Source: Saprospiraceae bacterium
GTDB lineage: Bacteria; Bacteroidota; Bacteroidia; Chitinophagales; Saprospiraceae
Direction: 5' to 3'
Assembly: GCA_016710115.1 (NCBI GenBank)
Contig: JADJLN010000008.1
Coordinates: forward strand, 1-64,000
Length of the DNA stretch: 64,000 bases
Of this stretch, positions 55,960 through 64,000 are shown piece by piece. Made by a program: the position numbers and the translations under genes. The notes beneath the pieces were generated by a model, which had not been told where the DNA came from, made no database searches, and was given only the letters and a program-made list of their open reading frames with translations. Position 1 is the first letter of the stretch; each line of letters opens with the position of its first letter.

Positions 55960-57470
55960 GAGATATCCGCATGCAGGTTGTGAAATGCATGTCCCAGTGA
56001 TTCGACCAGGTCACTTGCTAGTATCGCCTCCTGAGATCCAACTTTCTCGACAGCGAGATCACCAGACAGACCGTGCAGATAGACACCGATCTGCACGGCT
56101 GCATCAACAGGATAACCTTGGGCCAGTAGACCAGTCAGTAAACCGGTCAGGACATCACCGCTTCCAGCTGTCGCCATTCCGGCATTACCGGTACAGTTGA
56201 AAATGACCCGTCCATCGGGGGAAATGATGCGCGACCAGGCACCCTTTAATACAATAAACAGTCGATGTTTGCATGCGAGTTGCCGTGCAGCTTCAAGTTG
56301 ATGGAATTCGTCCTGATGCTGCCCGGTCAGTCGATTGAATTCCCCTGGATGTGGTGTGAGGATGGTATTTGCAGGGAGCAGATCCAGCCATTCAGGATGT
56401 AAGGCAAGAATGTTGATCGCATCTGCATCAAGGACAAGAGGGATGGGGGAGGAGGCGGTCAACTGGCGATACAATGCCAGACAGGTCATCGCGTTGGTAC
56501 CGATGCCACACCCGATACCAACCGCTTGAAATGAATGGATAGCTACAGGAGTTGACCAGATCTGCTCGTGAGGATCCGCCTGGAACAAGGCTTCCGGCAA
56601 ACCTGTCTGGATAATCGTCCGCGCGTGGTTCGGAGCATGGATCGTGAGCTTTCCAGCTCCTGATCGTAATGCGGCCTTTCCAGAAAGGAGTGCAGCACCC
56701 ATCAACCCCTCTGATCCACAGATCAATCCGGTATGCCCCATGGTTCCTTTATGGGCAAAGGGCCCACGGTGCTTCAGTAAGGAACGAATGTTGGTTGCTG
56801 TCTGCAAAAAATACGACGTCTCCGAAGTTTCAAGAAAGGTGTGATCCAGGCCGATGTCCAGTACCTGCCATGCACCGGCAAACTGGGCGCAGGCTGAAAA
56901 GAAAAAGGTGAATTTGGGCGTACCAAAAGTCAGTGTTGTCTGGGCATGGAAGACGGTACCTGTCGTTGATTCGTCTGCAAGGAGTCCGGAAGGGATGTCG
57001 ATCGAGATTTTTATTCCAGGCAAAGCGTTGACAGATTCAATCAGTGTGGCCAGCAAGGGGCGAAGCGGGCATTTCAGTCCGGTGCCAACCAGTGCGTCAA
57101 TCCAGATGGTGTCAGAATGGATCAGGCGACCTGGGATTTCGTCGAGTGTTGTACAAATACGAAGGCCCTCATGATGTGGTAACCGGTCCCAATTCTGCTG
57201 ATTCGCCGGTGATTGACTTGCCGCGATCTGGCAGATTGTGACATCATAAAATCCCTTGAACAGATGTCTGGCAAGTCCGAGGCCATCTCCGCCATTATTC
57301 CCCGAACCACATAGGATGATGATCGGATGACCTTCCGGGTCATATCTGGATGTGAGCCAGTTCCGATTGGAAATGACTGCGGATTCCATCAATTGCCAGG
57401 AGGTCAGATGCCGTGTTTTCAAGGTATAGTCATCCCATTGGCGTATTTGGTTACAGGACAGGATTGGCAT
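55956..57470 (-). CDS. nnr: Bifunctional NAD(P)H-hydrate epimerase/dehydratase
   Basis: It repairs hydrated NAD(P)H (NAD(P)HX) using ADP. ATG at 57470 gives MPILSCNQIRQWDDYTL, the standard N-terminus; a longer frame upstream is rejected. The N-terminal epimerase (YjeF-N, residues 1-210) has LCGSGNNGGDGLGLARHL and WIDALVGTGLKCPL. The C-terminal ribokinase-like dehydratase has GTMGHTGLICGSEGLMGAALL, GCGIGTNAMTC, LTPHPGEFNRL, VLKGAWSRIISPDGR and NAGMATAGSGDVLTGLL. The frame is intact. It is the first gene of a pair with cobB. Confidence 0.95.
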   Translation of the reverse strand: MPILSCNQIRQWDDYTLKTRHLTSWQLMESAVISNRNWLTSRYDPEGHPIIILCGSGNNGGDGLGLARHLFKGFYDVTICQIAASQSPANQQNWDRLPHHEGLRICTTLDEIPGRLIHSDTIWIDALVGTGLKCPLRPLLATLIESVNALPGIKISIDIPSGLLADESTTGTVFHAQTTLTFGTPKFTFFFSACAQFAGAWQVLDIGLDHTFLETSETSYFLQTATNIRSLLKHRGPFAHKGTMGHTGLICGSEGLMGAALLSGKAALRSGAGKLTIHAPNHARTIIQTGLPEALFQADPHEQIWSTPVAIHSFQAVGIGCGIGTNAMTCLALYRQLTASSPIPLVLDADAINILALHPEWLDLLPANTILTPHPGEFNRLTGQHQDEFHQLEAARQLACKHRLFIVLKGAWSRIISPDGRVIFNCTGNAGMATAGSGDVLTGLLTGLLAQGYPVDAAVQIGVYLHGLSGDLAVEKVGSQEAILASDLVESLGHAFHNLHADIS

Positions 57471-57822
57471 GAACATAGATCCAGCAGGTTTAGTCGGACC
57501 GATTGGAAATGGATGTTTGAAAGTCCGAATAAAGTTGGGCAAATTACGCAAGCTCTGGGGAATTGTCACTCTTGTGAAATGACAGGAACAGGCATCTTTG
57601 TGACATGATATTTGGACCGGTTCACTCTGGTTTTGAATTTGAAAATGAAGTAAATATGATTCGACAATTGACTTGTAAAATGAGTATAAGGCATTGAAAT
57701 AGAATTTGTTAATTCTAAATTCAGGGGGTGCATGCTCTTTTATTGAAATCAGAAAAAGTTAATAAATAGTGTATATTTATGCTGTATTCTTTGGAATATT
57801 TGAACATATTTCAACAATTCAC
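57471..57822. other. Intergenic region between nnr and porP
   Basis: A 352-bp AT-rich region between divergent genes with no coding frame I can support. TATATTTA at 57772-57779 resembles a -7 element for porP, giving a leader of about 40 nt. No clean -33 partner is found. Nothing else is seen. Confidence 0.45.
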
Positions 57823-58845
57823 ATGAATAGTGTCAAATCAATCCTTCGGGTGTTCGCATTCCTTATGCCCGTCACTGTGGGAGCACAGGATCTGGATATC
57901 CATTGGTCGCAGTATTACAATGCGCCATTTTATATCAATCCTGCGCTGACCGGGGTCTTCAGTGGAGATCAGCGTTTCACCGGAAATTATCGAAACCAGT
58001 GGTACAATGTGCCTGTTCGATATGAAACTGTGGCACTGGCTTACGATCAGAAGTTATATGTCAAAAACCTGAAATCCGGTCTGTTCGGGGGAGGGGTCCA
58101 TCTTTTCCACGACCAGGCGGGTGCTTCCAGATTGCGCCTGTTTCAACTTGCGCTCAGTGGCTCGTATACCCAGCGGCTGGCTCCGAAGTACTATCTGACC
58201 TTTGGTGCGCAAGGTTCATTCAACAACCGACGGTACAGCACGGATGATCTCTCCTTCGATGCACAGTACAACGGGAATGAGTATGACCCAACTCTCCCTA
58301 CTGGAGAAACCTTCATGAACACAAATTTCAATTTCGGTGCCATGGGCATCGGTCTGAATTTGCACAATCAGCACTCGGCTCGGACCTGGTTTGATTTCGG
58401 TGGGGGATGGTTCAACCTGAATACGCCTCGACAGAAGTTCAATGAGCAGCAGACCTATCGCATGAAGCCTCGTTTTACCGGATACATGATTGGCGGGGTG
58501 CAGACCACCGCGTTAATCGATATCATGTTCAGGGGGTTAGCCATGTTTCAGGGACCCAATTATGAAAGCCTGGCGGGATTGGGATTGAAATTCCATCTGA
58601 ATGACACCAAAACCAGAGAACTGGCGCTGCATATCGGCGTGGATTACCGCTTCAATGAAAATGATGCCTGGGCTCCCGTAGTCGGTCTGGATTTTCGCCA
58701 GTGGAAAGTGTCATTCAGTTACGATCTGAATACGTCAGATTTTCGGGAAGCCACGAATTTGAATGGAGGTCCTGAACTCTGCATCCAATACATCATTACA
58801 ACGGTCAAACCGTTGCCGATGATCAAATCTTGTCCTGTCTATTAA
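57823..58845 (+). CDS. PorP/SprF family type IX secretion membrane protein
   Basis: A 340-residue outer-membrane beta-barrel that anchors type-B-domain surface proteins. ATG at 57823 gives a signal peptide (SILRVFAFLMPVTVGAQ), then the family signature DIHWSQYYNAPFYINPALTG, FTGNYRNQWYNVP and YETVALAYDQKL, the aromatic strands characteristic of PorP/SprF, and a C-terminal FRQWKVSFSYDLNTSDF. It is the first gene of a three-gene unit with an OmpA-family protein and a giant PKD adhesin, the usual SprF-type arrangement. Confidence 0.94.
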   Translation: MNSVKSILRVFAFLMPVTVGAQDLDIHWSQYYNAPFYINPALTGVFSGDQRFTGNYRNQWYNVPVRYETVALAYDQKLYVKNLKSGLFGGGVHLFHDQAGASRLRLFQLALSGSYTQRLAPKYYLTFGAQGSFNNRRYSTDDLSFDAQYNGNEYDPTLPTGETFMNTNFNFGAMGIGLNLHNQHSARTWFDFGGGWFNLNTPRQKFNEQQTYRMKPRFTGYMIGGVQTTALIDIMFRGLAMFQGPNYESLAGLGLKFHLNDTKTRELALHIGVDYRFNENDAWAPVVGLDFRQWKVSFSYDLNTSDFREATNLNGGPELCIQYIITTVKPLPMIKSCPVY

Positions 58846-58863
58846 TCGCCTAACCCGCTCACC

Positions 58864-61289
58864 ATGCGCGTACTTGTATCCTGGATCGCTTTCATGATCA
58901 TGTTGACGGGACTGAACAGTCTGTCAGCTCAAACAAAGCGCCAATTTCTTCAGGCAGCTGATGTGGCTTATGCCCAGAAGAACTATCATGCAGCGCTGAC
59001 TTATTATAAGACGGTGGCTGACGCCTGGCCAGACGAAACGAATGTGCAGTATCTGACGGCAGAGGCTGCACGTGCTTACAACAGCTATCTCCTTGCAGAA
59101 AAGCACTATCAACTGGTGATCGACCAGGATGCCGGAGCGACTTTCCCGGATGCTGCATTGCACCTTGCCGGTGTCAAACAGAACCTGGCAAAATATGATG
59201 AGGCCATCAAGCTCTATCGGTTGTATGATTCATGGCGTGCAGACAAATCACAGAACAGTCAGGCACAAATCGCTAATTGTGAATTTGCCAAAGAGGCAAT
59301 TACCAGGAAAGTCGATGTGGAATTGGTCAATATCGGGATCAATACGGAATTTTCGGAGTTTGCCCCTGTCAAGATCGGTGATACCCTGTATTATTCCAGT
59401 TTGAATTTTCCTTTGGAGCAGGAAGATGTGGATTCAAAAATTCTCCTTTCCCGAATCTATGAAACGGGCAATGACGAAATCAGCCAGTTGTTGCGCATGC
59501 AAATGGTGGAGGGCAACAAACATATCGCCCATACCGCGTTTGATGAAGACCTCGATCGGATGTTCTATTCCATTTGTCACAATGTCAACGTGACCGACTA
59601 TCACTGCGATCTCTTCTATACCGAAAAAACCGATCTGGGGTGGAGTGCTGCAAAACGGTTGCCAGAGGTGATCAATGTCCCGGGTTACTCATCATCCCAA
59701 CCGGCATTCGCCCGGATGGCTGATGGACGGGAATACCTGCTGTATACCAGTGATGCACCGGGTGGACGGGGGAAGATGGATATCTGGAGATCCGAATTGT
59801 TGCAGGATGGCACTTTCGGGCGACCAGAAAACCTGAGTGCGGTCAATACGGTCGAAGGAGATATCACACCCTTCTTTCACAGCCCTTCACAAACGATGTA
59901 CTTCAGTTCTGAAGGGCATATGAATCTCGGCGGGTTTGATATTTATTCAATCAAGTTCACGGAAAATGGTTGGGGTGAGATCGTGCATGTGCCGATGCCC
60001 TACAACTCCAGTTATAATGACATTTATTTTGTCACCAGTGATGATGGCGAATACATCTATCTGGCTTCGAACCGCGAATCCGGAGGGGCAAAATATATTG
60101 ATCCTGAACTGCAGGCTTGCTGTAATGATATTTACCGGGCCATTGACAAACACCCGATCATGCTGGTGGCAAACGGGTTTAACAGTGTAGACCAATTGCC
60201 ATTGCCAGGCACTCAGCTGTCCCTGTATACCAAGATCAACGGTGAGTGGATATTGGTCGAAACCAAGGTTGATCCAGCAACACACCGTCAGGAATTCCCT
60301 CTTGATCGGATGCATTTATACCGTGTCATCGGCGAGAAACCGGGTTTTCTGCCGGATACTCTCGAATTTGACACATATGATCTGACCATCATCGGACCAT
60401 TGACTAAAGACCTCTTCCTGACACCGGAAAAACTGCAACTGGAGGTGTTCACCTTTGATATGGAAACCCGAGCTCCATTGGCAGAATGTTCCGTTCGACT
60501 GCTTGATGTAACGGATCCAATGACACCTGTCCTCATCAAAAGACTGGATAATCCGACTGCGAATGATTTTCTGTTCGGGATTCGACCCGACCGTAAATAC
60601 CGTCTGGAGGCCCAACGGGTAGGCTATATCGATACATTGGCAACCTTTGATTCATACGTGATTCCACCCAATGCCAAAATTCGCCAGGATCTTTATCTGA
60701 GGCGGATGGAGTTGCCCGATATGATACCTGTCAGAGTCTATTTTGACAATGACATTCCAGGTCGACGCATGTTTACCAAATCGACAAGGGAGCGATATGA
60801 TGAAACCCTCGTGCCTTACCTTGCCCGGAAAGATGAATATATCCAGAATTACATGGATGACTTACCCCTCGAAGAAAAGGATATCCTGCGCGAGCGGATG
60901 ACCGATTTCTTCAAGGACTCAGTCAGTCGAGGCATGCGTCAGTTGGAGATTTTCTGTGAATCACTTCTGGAAGATCTGAAAGAAGGCAACACCGTAACCG
61001 TCACCCGGAAGGCTATTGCAGTCCACGTGCAGCATCCCGATATAACAGGCTGTTGGGATATCGGCGAGCAGTCAGTATTCGCAACTATATGATGGCCTAT
61101 CGGGATGGTGTTTTTGCCTCTTATGTCAAAGACAAACAATTGATTTTCCAGGATATTTCTTTTGGCGAAGATCGTGCCCGTGATGGTGTGAGTGACAAAC
61201 TGGAGGATGAACGTTTGTCCATTTATTCTGTAGAAGCGGCTGTCGAACGCCGAGCTGAGATCATTAAAGTGGTCGTCGATAAACCCTAA
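58864..61289 (+). CDS. TPR/propeller/OmpA-family T9SS-associated protein (one frame break)
   Basis: A protein of about 808 residues. A signal peptide (FMIMLTGLNSLSAQ) is followed by N-terminal TPR-like helices (AADVAYAQKNYHAALTYYKT), then a PD40 propeller at about residues 155-420 (YLLYTSDAPGGRGKMDIWRS, TMYFSSEGHMNLGGFDIYSI). Carboxypeptidase-regulatory-like strands follow. A C-terminal OmpA-like peptidoglycan-binding domain begins MIPVRVYFDNDIPGRRM. The frame is lost near 61012 in CCC; reading on gives PEGYCSPRAASRYNRLLGYR, the OmpA motif with the R-A-x-S-R-Y-N-x-x-L-G-x-R-R core. Together with PorP it resembles the PorE/PorP envelope pairing in T9SS loci. Confidence 0.9.
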
Positions 61290-61298
61290 TCCCTGAAC

Positions 61299-64000
61299 AT
61301 GGCTATCCAACGAATTATGAGAAGCATGCTTAGAGCCTTTCTGGTGGGATTCGTCATCCTTCTGACCAATCTAGCCGTTCAGGCAACCCATATTGTAGGT
61401 GGCTCCATGCATTACAACTGTCTGGGCAATGATTTGTATGAGGTGGTTCTTACGGTCTATACTGACTGTCGACTGGGCCAGGCGCCGTATGATGACCCTG
61501 CTTGGGTCGCTATCTATGATGCAGATGGTATTCCTGTCGATACCTTTCTCATGCATCTTGGTAACAAGATCGATACGATAGAACTGACAGATCCCTGTTT
61601 CCTTGCCTTACCGGACATTTGTGTTCGTGTAACACAGTACAAAGAAGTCATCCATTTGCCGTTCAAAGCAGGAGGGTATTATGTAACCTATCAGCGTTGT
61701 TGCCGAAATGAAACGATCCAGAATATTGTTGATCCGCTCAAAACCGGCGCAACCTATTTTGTGTACATCAGTGAAGAATCTTTGCAGTTGTGCAACAGTG
61801 CCCCGGCTTTTAAAGAATGGCCCCCCATTTTTGTCTGCGCCAATGAACCTCTCATAGTCGACAACGGTGCGATCGATCCGGACGGGGATTCCCTGGTTTA
61901 CGAATTGTTCACACCCTATACAGGCGGTGTTTATCTCACAAATCCGCAACCGAAACCACCTTTGGCCCCACCGTACGAAGAGGTGACCTGGAAGACACCG
62001 CCGTATGATCTCAGTAATTTGATGAATGGACTTCCAGGTGGTATTCCGTTGGTGATCAATCCCAAAACAGGGGTAATGACCGGTACCCCGAACACGATCG
62101 GTCAGTTTGTTGTCGGGGTCCGGATAAGAGAGTATCGCAATGGCGAATTGATTGGTCAGCTATATCGAGACTTCCAGTACAATGTGGTGCCCTGTATTAT
62201 TACCAAGGCTGAAATAGTCTTGCCCGATACCGTTCAATGTGATGATTTTCAGTTTGCTTTTGGAAATGGCAGTACAAATGCCTCCTCCTATTTCTGGGAT
62301 TTTGGTGACCCGACAACCACAGCGGACACGTCTTCTGCATTTGAACCTTTCTACAATTACCCGGATTCTACCGGATTTTATACAGTGATGCTGATCGCAC
62401 GGGCTGGCCAGTTTTGCCAGGATACCACCTATCAAACCATATTTATTCAAAAGAATTCCATTCTGCCTGGGATTGATCTTCAGGTGCCGATTTGTGAAGA
62501 TTCCCTGGTGGTCTATTTCAATGATGGTTCTGTAGATTCGGTCAGTCCCATTATAAAATGGAATTGGACAATTACCTCGCCCAATAACCCGATCCTGGTA
62601 TTCACAAATGAAAATAATCAATGGACTTTCCCCGCGACGACCGAGGCCATTGTCCAGTTGAAGGTCGAATCCTTTAATGGGTGCAAAGCGACGATCATTG
62701 ACACCTTCCAGTTGAACATTCTGAAAGTCCCGGACCTGATCTCAGACACGGTCAATTTATGTTATCTCGAAACGACCTTCCTGAATCCGGATTATGATCC
62801 AAACCTGCTTTATAGTTGGTCACCGCCCGATGGCATTCTGGATTCACCTACTGATCCGAATCCGGAGATCCTGGTTACTAAAACGACGGATTATATCGTT
62901 CAAGTAACAGATTCCACAGGACTCTGCACTGTTGAAAAGATGGCCAACCTGATGGTTATTGGCCAGCTTCCGGAACTTGGGATCATTGTCGCTATTCCAA
63001 GTTGTACGGACTCGATCGTTGTGACTACAACTCTGGACAGCATCCCTCCTGATATCACTATTTGCTGGACGGTCACCAAGCCAGATGGCCAGATTGATAC
63101 GGTAGCCAATGCAGTTGAACTAGTACTTAAGGAAAGTGCGCTACTGTACATCTGCGCTACGATCAAAACAGATTCCTGTGCATCCACAATTTGTGATACA
63201 ATCCAGGTCAACCTGATCGATGACCCCGCATTGCAGGACACCATCCATATCTGTCAGGGCGACAGTGTCTATCTGCATCCGGGGGCTGATCCGAACCTGA
63301 TCTATTCCTGGTCGCCGCCAACCGGATTGGATGATCCTACCGCGCCGAACCCATTGGCCTTCCCCAATGTCACGACGCTGTATACGTTGATGCTAACAGA
63401 TACGATTGGACTATGTGTCATTGAAGATCAAATACTCGTTGTCGTCAATGATTCAAGCAAACTGCTCGATTTCAGTTGGGATATCTATTGTGATGGACTG
63501 ATGGTGGATTTTATCAATGCCAGCGAAAACATCACGCTGTTTCATTGGAATTTTGGTGATCCGTCAACTGATCTGGATATTTCCGATCTGGAGGATCCGT
63601 CCTATACCTATCCTGGCCCCGGGACCTATCCTGTGATGTTGTGGACGGAGGAGACCGGGGTATGCCCCCAGAATGACACACTCATCAAGGATCTTGTTCT
63701 GGAAATACCTGTGAATGAGGCCTCCTTTGCTGATGATTTCACAATTTGCGGCATTCCTACCCTGATCCAGTTCTATGGCATGGAAGAATCCACCTACGGT
63801 GAAGTCACTTCCTGGTTCTGGACTTTCGGTACACTGGGTACATCCAACCTGAAAGATCCTGTTCTTTCCGTTACCGAATCACAAAGCATCGAGGTCACTT
63901 TGGTGGTTGTTTGGGATGATAAATGTTCGGACACTACAACCCAGGTGATTGATGTGGATGTGATCGAATTGGATATTCCTTCGTTGATGACTGTTTGTGA
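61299..64000 (+). CDS. Giant PKD-domain surface protein (3' end outside window)
   Basis: An open frame of more than 900 codons running off the window with no stop. ATG at 61299, 9 bp after the OmpA-family gene, gives a signal peptide (RAFLVGFVILLTNLAVQA) followed by THIVGGSMHYNCLGNDLYEV, a start typical of Bacteroidota gliding-type adhesins. An N-terminal module with TYQRCCRNETIQNI and DPDGDSLVYELFTPY follows. Then come PKD repeats (SYFWDFGDPTTTADTSS, LFHWNFGDPSTDLD) alternating with YSWSPP..LDSPTDPNP-type modules, which occur at least twice. A type B sorting domain is expected downstream, but not visible. It is probably the client of the adjacent PorP/SprF protein. Confidence 0.9.
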   Translation, partial: MAIQRIMRSMLRAFLVGFVILLTNLAVQATHIVGGSMHYNCLGNDLYEVVLTVYTDCRLGQAPYDDPAWVAIYDADGIPVDTFLMHLGNKIDTIELTDPCFLALPDICVRVTQYKEVIHLPFKAGGYYVTYQRCCRNETIQNIVDPLKTGATYFVYISEESLQLCNSAPAFKEWPPIFVCANEPLIVDNGAIDPDGDSLVYELFTPYTGGVYLTNPQPKPPLAPPYEEVTWKTPPYDLSNLMNGLPGGIPLVINPKTGVMTGTPNTIGQFVVGVRIREYRNGELIGQLYRDFQYNVVPCIITKAEIVLPDTVQCDDFQFAFGNGSTNASSYFWDFGDPTTTADTSSAFEPFYNYPDSTGFYTVMLIARAGQFCQDTTYQTIFIQKNSILPGIDLQVPICEDSLVVYFNDGSVDSVSPIIKWNWTITSPNNPILVFTNENNQWTFPATTEAIVQLKVESFNGCKATIIDTFQLNILKVPDLISDTVNLCYLETTFLNPDYDPNLLYSWSPPDGILDSPTDPNPEILVTKTTDYIVQVTDSTGLCTVEKMANLMVIGQLPELGIIVAIPSCTDSIVVTTTLDSIPPDITICWTVTKPDGQIDTVANAVELVLKESALLYICATIKTDSCASTICDTIQVNLIDDPALQDTIHICQGDSVYLHPGADPNLIYSWSPPTGLDDPTAPNPLAFPNVTTLYTLMLTDTIGLCVIEDQILVVVNDSSKLLDFSWDIYCDGLMVDFINASENITLFHWNFGDPSTDLDISDLEDPSYTYPGPGTYPVMLWTEETGVCPQNDTLIKDLVLEIPVNEASFADDFTICGIPTLIQFYGMEESTYGEVTSWFWTFGTLGTSNLKDPVLSVTESQSIEVTLVVVWDDKCSDTTTQVIDVDVIELDIPSLMTVC

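Overview
The window is a chromosomal stretch of a Bacteroidota bacterium, most likely from the Saprospiria side of the phylum (placement inferred, not computed). The evidence is many secreted proteins with type IX secretion (T9SS) C-terminal sorting domains, PorP/SprF and OmpA-type T9SS/gliding components, SprB-like repeats, choice-of-anchor L and V domains, the rpmB-rpmG-DUF4295 ribosomal cluster, and promoters of the Bacteroidota form TTTG-N20-TAnnTTTG. No prophage, insertion sequence or CRISPR array is visible. About 20 single-base frame breaks, many in homopolymers and several in essential genes (ftsY, lepB, pntB), point to uncorrected sequencing indels, so I annotate broken genes as single loci.

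Layout. 1-12 kb: a truncated RhlE-type helicase, an orphan DnaE C-terminal domain, a T9SS protein, Ogt, a TPR-BlaI-M56/TonB operon, a methyltransferase, a metal-binding lipoprotein, a choice-of-anchor L protein, a PA0069-type radical SAM protein and an SRAP (YedK) peptidase. 12-24 kb: a class V aminotransferase/GDPD/SRAP operon, large T9SS surface proteins, LepA, and two diverged SprB-repeat paralogues. 24-31 kb: ftsY, the ribosomal cluster, tRNA-Arg with a GIY-YIG gene between it and a broken tRNA copy, a subtilase, and a propeller/DUF1684/metal-receptor operon. 31-41 kb: CBS protein, pntA-pntA2-pntB, lepB, DUF1573, nhaD, dusB, cca, plsC. 41-57 kb: sbcD-sbcC, tRNA-Pro, tRNA-Thr, a sugar nucleotidyltransferase, tyrS, a LolC/E permease, corA, a DnaA-box region, nrdB-nrdA, a sirtuin and NAD(P)HX repair. 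57-64 kb: porP/sprF, an OmpA-family protein and a giant PKD protein that runs off the window.

The most notable signals are these. (1) An exact 13-bp palindrome, AAACAATTTGTTT, sits in the promoters of the orphan DnaE domain (one copy) and of the radical SAM gene beside the SRAP peptidase (two copies): a candidate DNA-damage operator. (2) A GIY-YIG nuclease gene lies between an intact tRNA-Arg and an exact 54-bp copy of its 5' part, and that copy is split by a 20-bp perfect palindrome. (3) A 58-bp exact copy of the 3' end of ftsY lies between the two SprB paralogues, at the same distance from each start codon. (4) An AT-rich region with DnaA boxes lies upstream of nrdBA.
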